Shown here: piece after piece, positions 26,170 to 29,953 of the stretch
Layout of the letters: each line of letters begins with the position of its first letter
How positions within the stretch are numbered: position 1 is the stretch's first letter
Source of the DNA: Triparma columacea
Lineage: Eukaryota; Sar; Bolidophyceae; Parmales; Triparmaceae
Length of the DNA: 29,953 nt
Reading direction: 5' to 3'
Assembly (NCBI GenBank): GCA_030267965.1
Contig: BRYA01000288.1
Location: 1 to 29,953 of the forward strand
Notes under the pieces: model-generated
What the model saw: the letters and a program-made list of their open reading frames with translations, nothing else
Told to the model about the DNA's origin: nothing
Databases searched by the model: none
Position numbers and translations under genes: made by a program

Positions 26170-26870
26170 ATGGCAACACAACAGCGAAAGCGTGCGAAAT
26201 CAGAATCGCTTCCACTTCCAAAGTCTCTTCTAGCTTATTCCTTCAGTCTCTCACACTATTTCATGCTTCAGAGTCTTTATGACTCTGAAATTGAGACACA
26301 GGCAAACCTCGGGGGGAGATTTGGCAGTGGAGTGGAATCTATGGTGATGAAGGAGATGAAGGAGACGTTTGAGCTGATTAGAGACTTTTTGGATACAAGG
26401 GAGAATATTATTCATCGTCAGAGGTCGAGGACACCCTTGGGATCACTAGGGACGGCTCAAATGGGGATCACTGAGGAGGAGGGGTTTGCAAAGCTCTGTC
26501 TTAGGCGGAGAATGGAGATGAAGAAGGAGGCGGAGGAGGTGAGTATGAGGTGGGGTGTGGTGATGTGCATGTGTGTGCTGGTGGGATGAACTAAGTGCCA
26601 TCCAACTAACCCCCAACCCCCCACACCCTACCTCTGCAGCATCCTAAGCATCTCTTAGCCCTCCTATCTCACATTGACAACAACATTTCTAGCCTGAAGG
26701 AGATCCTCCTCTCAATCGCTTCAGAGTTCGCTGCGAGAACCGCAGAGCCCCCCCCTTCCGATGCCCCCCCCCCCTTGGTCCACCACGACGAGGGCATAAC
26801 ACTGATCACTAACAGGCTCCTCCTTTGGGAGAGGCTTCGTGACAGCGTTTCTGCGGTAAATGAGTTGTAA
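26170..26870 (+). CDS. Two-exon helical protein of unknown function
   Basis: Model: exon 1 26170-26538 (GAGGAG|GTGAGT), intron 26539-26639, exon 2 26640-26870 (CTCTGCAG|CATCCT, stop TAA); both junctions phase 0, 199 residues. ATG 26170 is chosen because the frame upstream of it has no ATG. The N-terminus is basic (MATQQRKRAKS). The rest is mainly amphipathic helix (MVMKEMKETFELIRDFLDTR; LLALLSHIDNNISSLKEILL) broken by a Pro/Asp-rich loop (EPPPSDAPPP), and it ends with a helix, LLLWERLRDSVSAVNEL. No signal peptide or membrane segment. No family was recognised; the helix pattern suggests an oligomerising or coiled-coil subunit, but this is inference. Confidence 0.65.
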
Positions 26871-27014
26871 CGAGGTTAAGGGTTTAAACCCGTTTAGGAA
26901 TTTAAATCCTAGACAGGTTCATGTTTCAATAATTAAAAATACATATCATTCGTTGGTTAACAATATTGATATATGTCGCTATCACCCCCCTACCCCCACT
27001 TGTTTTGCCGACCC
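26871..27014. other. Short convergent 3' intergenic region
   Basis: 144 A/T-rich bases between two convergent stop codons. Probably shared 3' UTR sequence; nothing else was seen. Confidence 0.4.
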
Positions 27015-29704
27015 TCAACTGTCCCGCCCACTCGAAAGTCTTTGTTGAGCTTCCTCGATTAGCTCGTCCATGTCTAAACCATGGACCCTGGCATGAGATA
27101 AGGAGCGCCGAACCGATCTCTCCTGCTCTCTCACGCTCCTCTCCCTCTTTTCCTTCTTTGTCTCGGCATTTCTGTCGGGCTCCTTTATAAACGCCTGAAC
27201 CTTAGACACTATCGTGGCCCTGGCACCTCTTTTGGGGCTGACCTTGGCGCTATTCCCAGCAGACGCTGAAAGCCTTTTGACATCATTTTCTGCATTTTCT
27301 GACACGACCTTAGTTCCTCTCCTGCTCCTATCGTTGTGCTCCGTGCTGGCTGACCCTCCCATCCTCGCCAGCTTGCCGAACCTCATCACGTTCTTCTTGG
27401 CTGCCGCGATCAAGTTCTCCTGCCTGATTGCCTCCATGGTAATTATCTCCTCAAACTTCTCTGATTCGTTGACTATGTTAATGTACGCTTTCCGTTCGAG
27501 GCTGTGAGGGGGTGGGAGCGTGAGGGGGTGGGAGGGTGAAGGGGTTAGCTACGGACACAGGCAAAGGTCGCCACACCACGCCCACTACTGCCCTTTCAGC
27601 AACTCGCTTCGCTCGTCGCTTCGCCTCGCTCGCCGCTTCGCTCGCCCTCATCTCACCTCGTCACCTCGCTATACTTGACCGCCCTCACGCTGTGGCTGTG
27701 CGGCGCGTTCTCGATCACCGCAATGTGTCCGAATATGTCACCCTCGTTGAGGCTCTGGACGATGGTTGAGTTGTCATCCAAAAGGAGGTCGAGCTCCCCA
27801 CTCCTGACGAAGTGCATGAAGCCCCCGAGGTCCCCGGCTGTGATGGCAAACTCTCCGGGAAGGTAGATCTCGGAGTTGAGCTTTTGCATGAGACCGATGA
27901 TCGGCCCAATGGGCAACTGCTTGAGCATGGGGATGTCCTTGACGAGGTCTCTGTTTAGAAGAAGGGAGAGACGGAGCTTGATGGGCTCCGGGAGCCCGTC
28001 CATGAGCTCGTCTTGGGACGGTTTCTCGAGCATGTACGTGTGGAAATCGACAATGATGCGCTGGAAGTAATTGGGGAGCTTTCTCCTCTTCATATATCTG
28101 ACAACCTTGTCGAGGGCACGCCTTCTGTCGATAGCCTCAGCGTCCATGCTCGACAGGGCGCTCGCAGCGGTACCAATCACAATGGCACTCATGATGATAC
28201 CGAGGACAATCACCAAGATAGAGAAGGAACCCTGGCTGGTGGTCCTAGCCCTGTCCGGGAGCTTGAAACTGAATGTCGTCTCCACTGCCCATAGGTAGCA
28301 TTGGACATAGTAGTGCTCCCAATTGTCCTGATCTGTGCCTTCTACGTTCGTAGGAGTCCACGAGCCATCGATATCCTCAGGATCTCCAAGATCATCCTCG
28401 GACATGCTCCAGTACCCGCAACCAAGCACGTGCCACACCCACAAAACCCCGAACAACTGTTGGATAAGGCGGACAACGCTGGGCTGGATGTGAATGGCGT
28501 CCCTCAGCGTGTTGCTGTAGCGCAGCAGCCGAGCCAGACGGAAGAGCTTGAAGACACGCAGCAGACGGAGGAGACGGTTGACATCAGTCCCCTCCTGTCC
28601 CGAAAACTTCTCGATGGGGAGGGATGCCAGGAAATCAACAATAAACCAGTGAGATAAGTAGCGGCGGGTTATCTTCTTTGTGTCTGTGATTACAATTGCG
28701 CCGTCCTTGTAGCCAGTCATAAAGTTGAGTATGACGTCGATGATGAACATGATATCCACGAACCATCCGAAGCCAATCAAGAAAGGTCCCTCTCCAACTG
28801 TTTTCCAGGTGACGCCGAAGGTTAGTCCCCATGGGACATATATCGCAGACCACACGATGAGGCAGAGCATGATAAGGTCCCAGTAAATTCGGAAGGACGA
28901 GTCAGGGTAGATGACGAACTGGAGGGGAGGGGGAGGGGGGAGTCAGGGGGGGGGAGGGGGGGGGGGCGCCTTGTTATGGACTTTAAGTCTTCGGTATCAC
29001 CTCACCTTCTCCTCGATTTTGCTGTCCGCCCTACCTCCCGTACCCTTGGAGTAAATTTGACATAAGTTTTCGACGTACTTTTCGATCTGATCCTGTACGT
29101 CGTCTTCTCTGTGGTAGGAGGAGGGGTGGGGGGGGGGTACTTATTAGCGCCGGCGTGGGAGGGGTTGCTTCCGCTTGCATTGTGGACGGGCTTCATGCCT
29201 GGATTGCATGCATACTTTCCAACAACCCCCAAACTCACTTTTTGTTGCTTGCAACCGAAGCGGATCCCAGTACAGTGTTGTAGAAGTTCCCAAGGAAGTT
29301 AGTGTTTTGCTTTTGCACTTGCCGCTTTTGATTCAGGCGGCTCTGCATTTGGATCTTGAGCTCCAGCTCGGAATCCAGGCGAAGGGTTTTTGTTTTATTT
29401 CGAGGTCTGGTGATAACAGGTTGCCTGAGAAGGAATGTACGAAAGGATTCATGTCGATGGGCGCCAAGAGACGGTTCGTTAGGTGGTGGATTGGTTAGGT
29501 TTCACAAGCCACACGGACTCAGCTCAACAGCCAGCACCTTTGGTTCCTTGAAATCATATCCTCAAAAAAGCCGGCTCACCTGTCATCACGGGCATCAAAC
29601 TGAGAGGTCCCATGGACATGAAGGTATTCCGACTGCCTTCTTCCCTCGGTAATTTTGGGCAGTTCCCCCATGAGGGTGTTAGGGTGGCCTACCTGTGGGG
29701 TGCC
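27015..29704 (-). CDS. Voltage-gated-like channel with cyclic-nucleotide-binding-like domain (5' end unresolved)
   Basis: Exons found on the minus strand: 29704-29580, 29424-29239, 29108-29006, 28918-27657 and 27501-27015; phases agree and give 720 residues. The first exon may start further upstream; the only ATG in it is at 29671. The N-terminal part is charged. S1 starts after FVIYPDSSFRIYWDLIM. S4 is RLLRLLRVFKLFRLARLLRY, with basic residues every third position. S5-pore-S6 includes WHVLGCGYWS and YLWAVETTFSFKLPDRARTT. A CNB-like domain follows (LPGEFAITAGDLGGFMHFV, LNEGDIFGHIAVIENAPHSH). This is the HCN/EAG/CNG family plan. The GYG/GFG potassium filter is absent (TTFSFKLP), and the CNB cassette lacks the usual Glu (FGE reads FGH) and Arg. 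Ion choice and nucleotide binding are therefore uncertain. The tail is basic with RSVRR stretches. Confidence 0.8.
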
Positions 29705-29953
29705 CTGTGGAGGAGAAGGTGAGGTTCGCAAACCCAAGCGGGATCTTCTTTAGCGTCAATGTGGTGGTGGAAGGGGGTAGAGGGTGCTAGAAAGGGGCAA
29801 TGAGGGTAGAGATGGCCTCAGAATGTCTAAACTAAAAAACAATCCGGTTCAGTGTCCAGAACCTTTTTGCAAGAACCTGCCAAGAACCTAAAATCCAGGT
29901 TCTTGGCAGGTTCTTGCAAGAACCTGGAACTCGGACTCTTAAAATTCGAAGAA
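29705..29953. other. Upstream flank of the channel gene with an inverted-repeat cluster
   Basis: It may contain further 5' coding sequence or the promoter of the channel gene. A candidate frame on the minus strand near 29720-29760 (LTLKKIPLGFAN) could be an earlier exon, but its boundary is not clear. The right end carries the 29868-29926 repeat cluster. Confidence 0.4.
29868..29926. repeat. Alternating inverted cluster of the decamer CAAGAACCTG
   Basis: 21-base arms 29869-29889 and 29897-29917 are exact reverse complements around a 7-base loop. The right arm also overlaps a perfect 20-bp palindrome, CAGGTTCTTGCAAGAACCTG (29907-29926). In all, five copies of CAAGAACCTG or its complement (one with a terminal mismatch) occur in 57 bases in both orientations. 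Confidence 0.85.

Noticed and set aside
26170..26870. Possible proteasome-activator PA28-like protein
   Set aside because: General helical pattern only; the conserved PHV-x-DY and C-terminal features of PA28 are absent.
1..29953. tRNA or rRNA genes, CRISPR arrays, bacterial operon signals
   Set aside because: No cloverleaf-like T-arm/anticodon arrangement or rRNA core sequence was recognised by eye; a tRNAscan or Infernal run would be needed to exclude them fully.

Overview
This is a piece of nuclear genome from a photosynthetic, plastid-bearing eukaryote, most likely an ochrophyte stramenopile. The evidence is a fucoxanthin-chlorophyll a/c-type antenna protein whose N-terminus carries the SAF/AFAP plastid-entry motif, short introns (about 60-310 bases) with GTGAG/GTAAG donors, very close gene packing, a multi-START-domain membrane protein, and a BspA-type leucine-rich-repeat protein. 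These gene types resemble those of bolidophytes and diatoms, but the exact lineage is a guess from family content only.

Layout. 1-382 is a G-poor repetitive flank. Three minus-strand genes follow: a START-repeat protein with a putative XK-related membrane domain (383-5959), a secreted J-domain protein with a lectin-like second half (6942-8105), and a 37-repeat LRR protein (8359-11235). After a doubtful small membrane ORF comes a DUF501 protein (11743-12699, +). From there, strands often alternate: a two-exon tail-anchored protein (12901-13941, -), a 2H phosphoesterase with a likely 7-base microexon (14637-15971, +), a three-exon beta-sandwich protein (16290-17536, +), a secreted RNase T2 (17658-18426, -), a SAP-domain selenoprotein H-like gene read through an in-frame UGA (18598-19203, +), a TA-flanked 494-bp MITE (19515-20008), a MoeA/gephyrin-E-like protein ending in a villin headpiece (20046-22162, +), a mitochondrial carrier (22187-23238, -), a class V aminotransferase (23460-25068, +), the antenna protein (25146-25879, -), a helical protein of unknown function (26170-26870, +), and an ion channel with a degenerate pore and cyclic-nucleotide domain (27015 to at least 29704, -).

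The genes do not form a pathway. They share architecture: divergent pairs share short promoters (about 170-700 bp), and convergent pairs end 24-200 bp apart, so antisense transcript overlap is likely. The most notable items are the recoded-UGA selenoprotein with its candidate SECIS, the molybdenum-insertase/villin-headpiece fusion, the START/XK-like fusion, the 7-base microexon, the AT-AG intron predicted in the antenna gene, the channel that lacks a GYG/GFG filter, and the MITE. All exon models were built by hand from splice-site sequence and reading-frame continuity; no transcript data were available.
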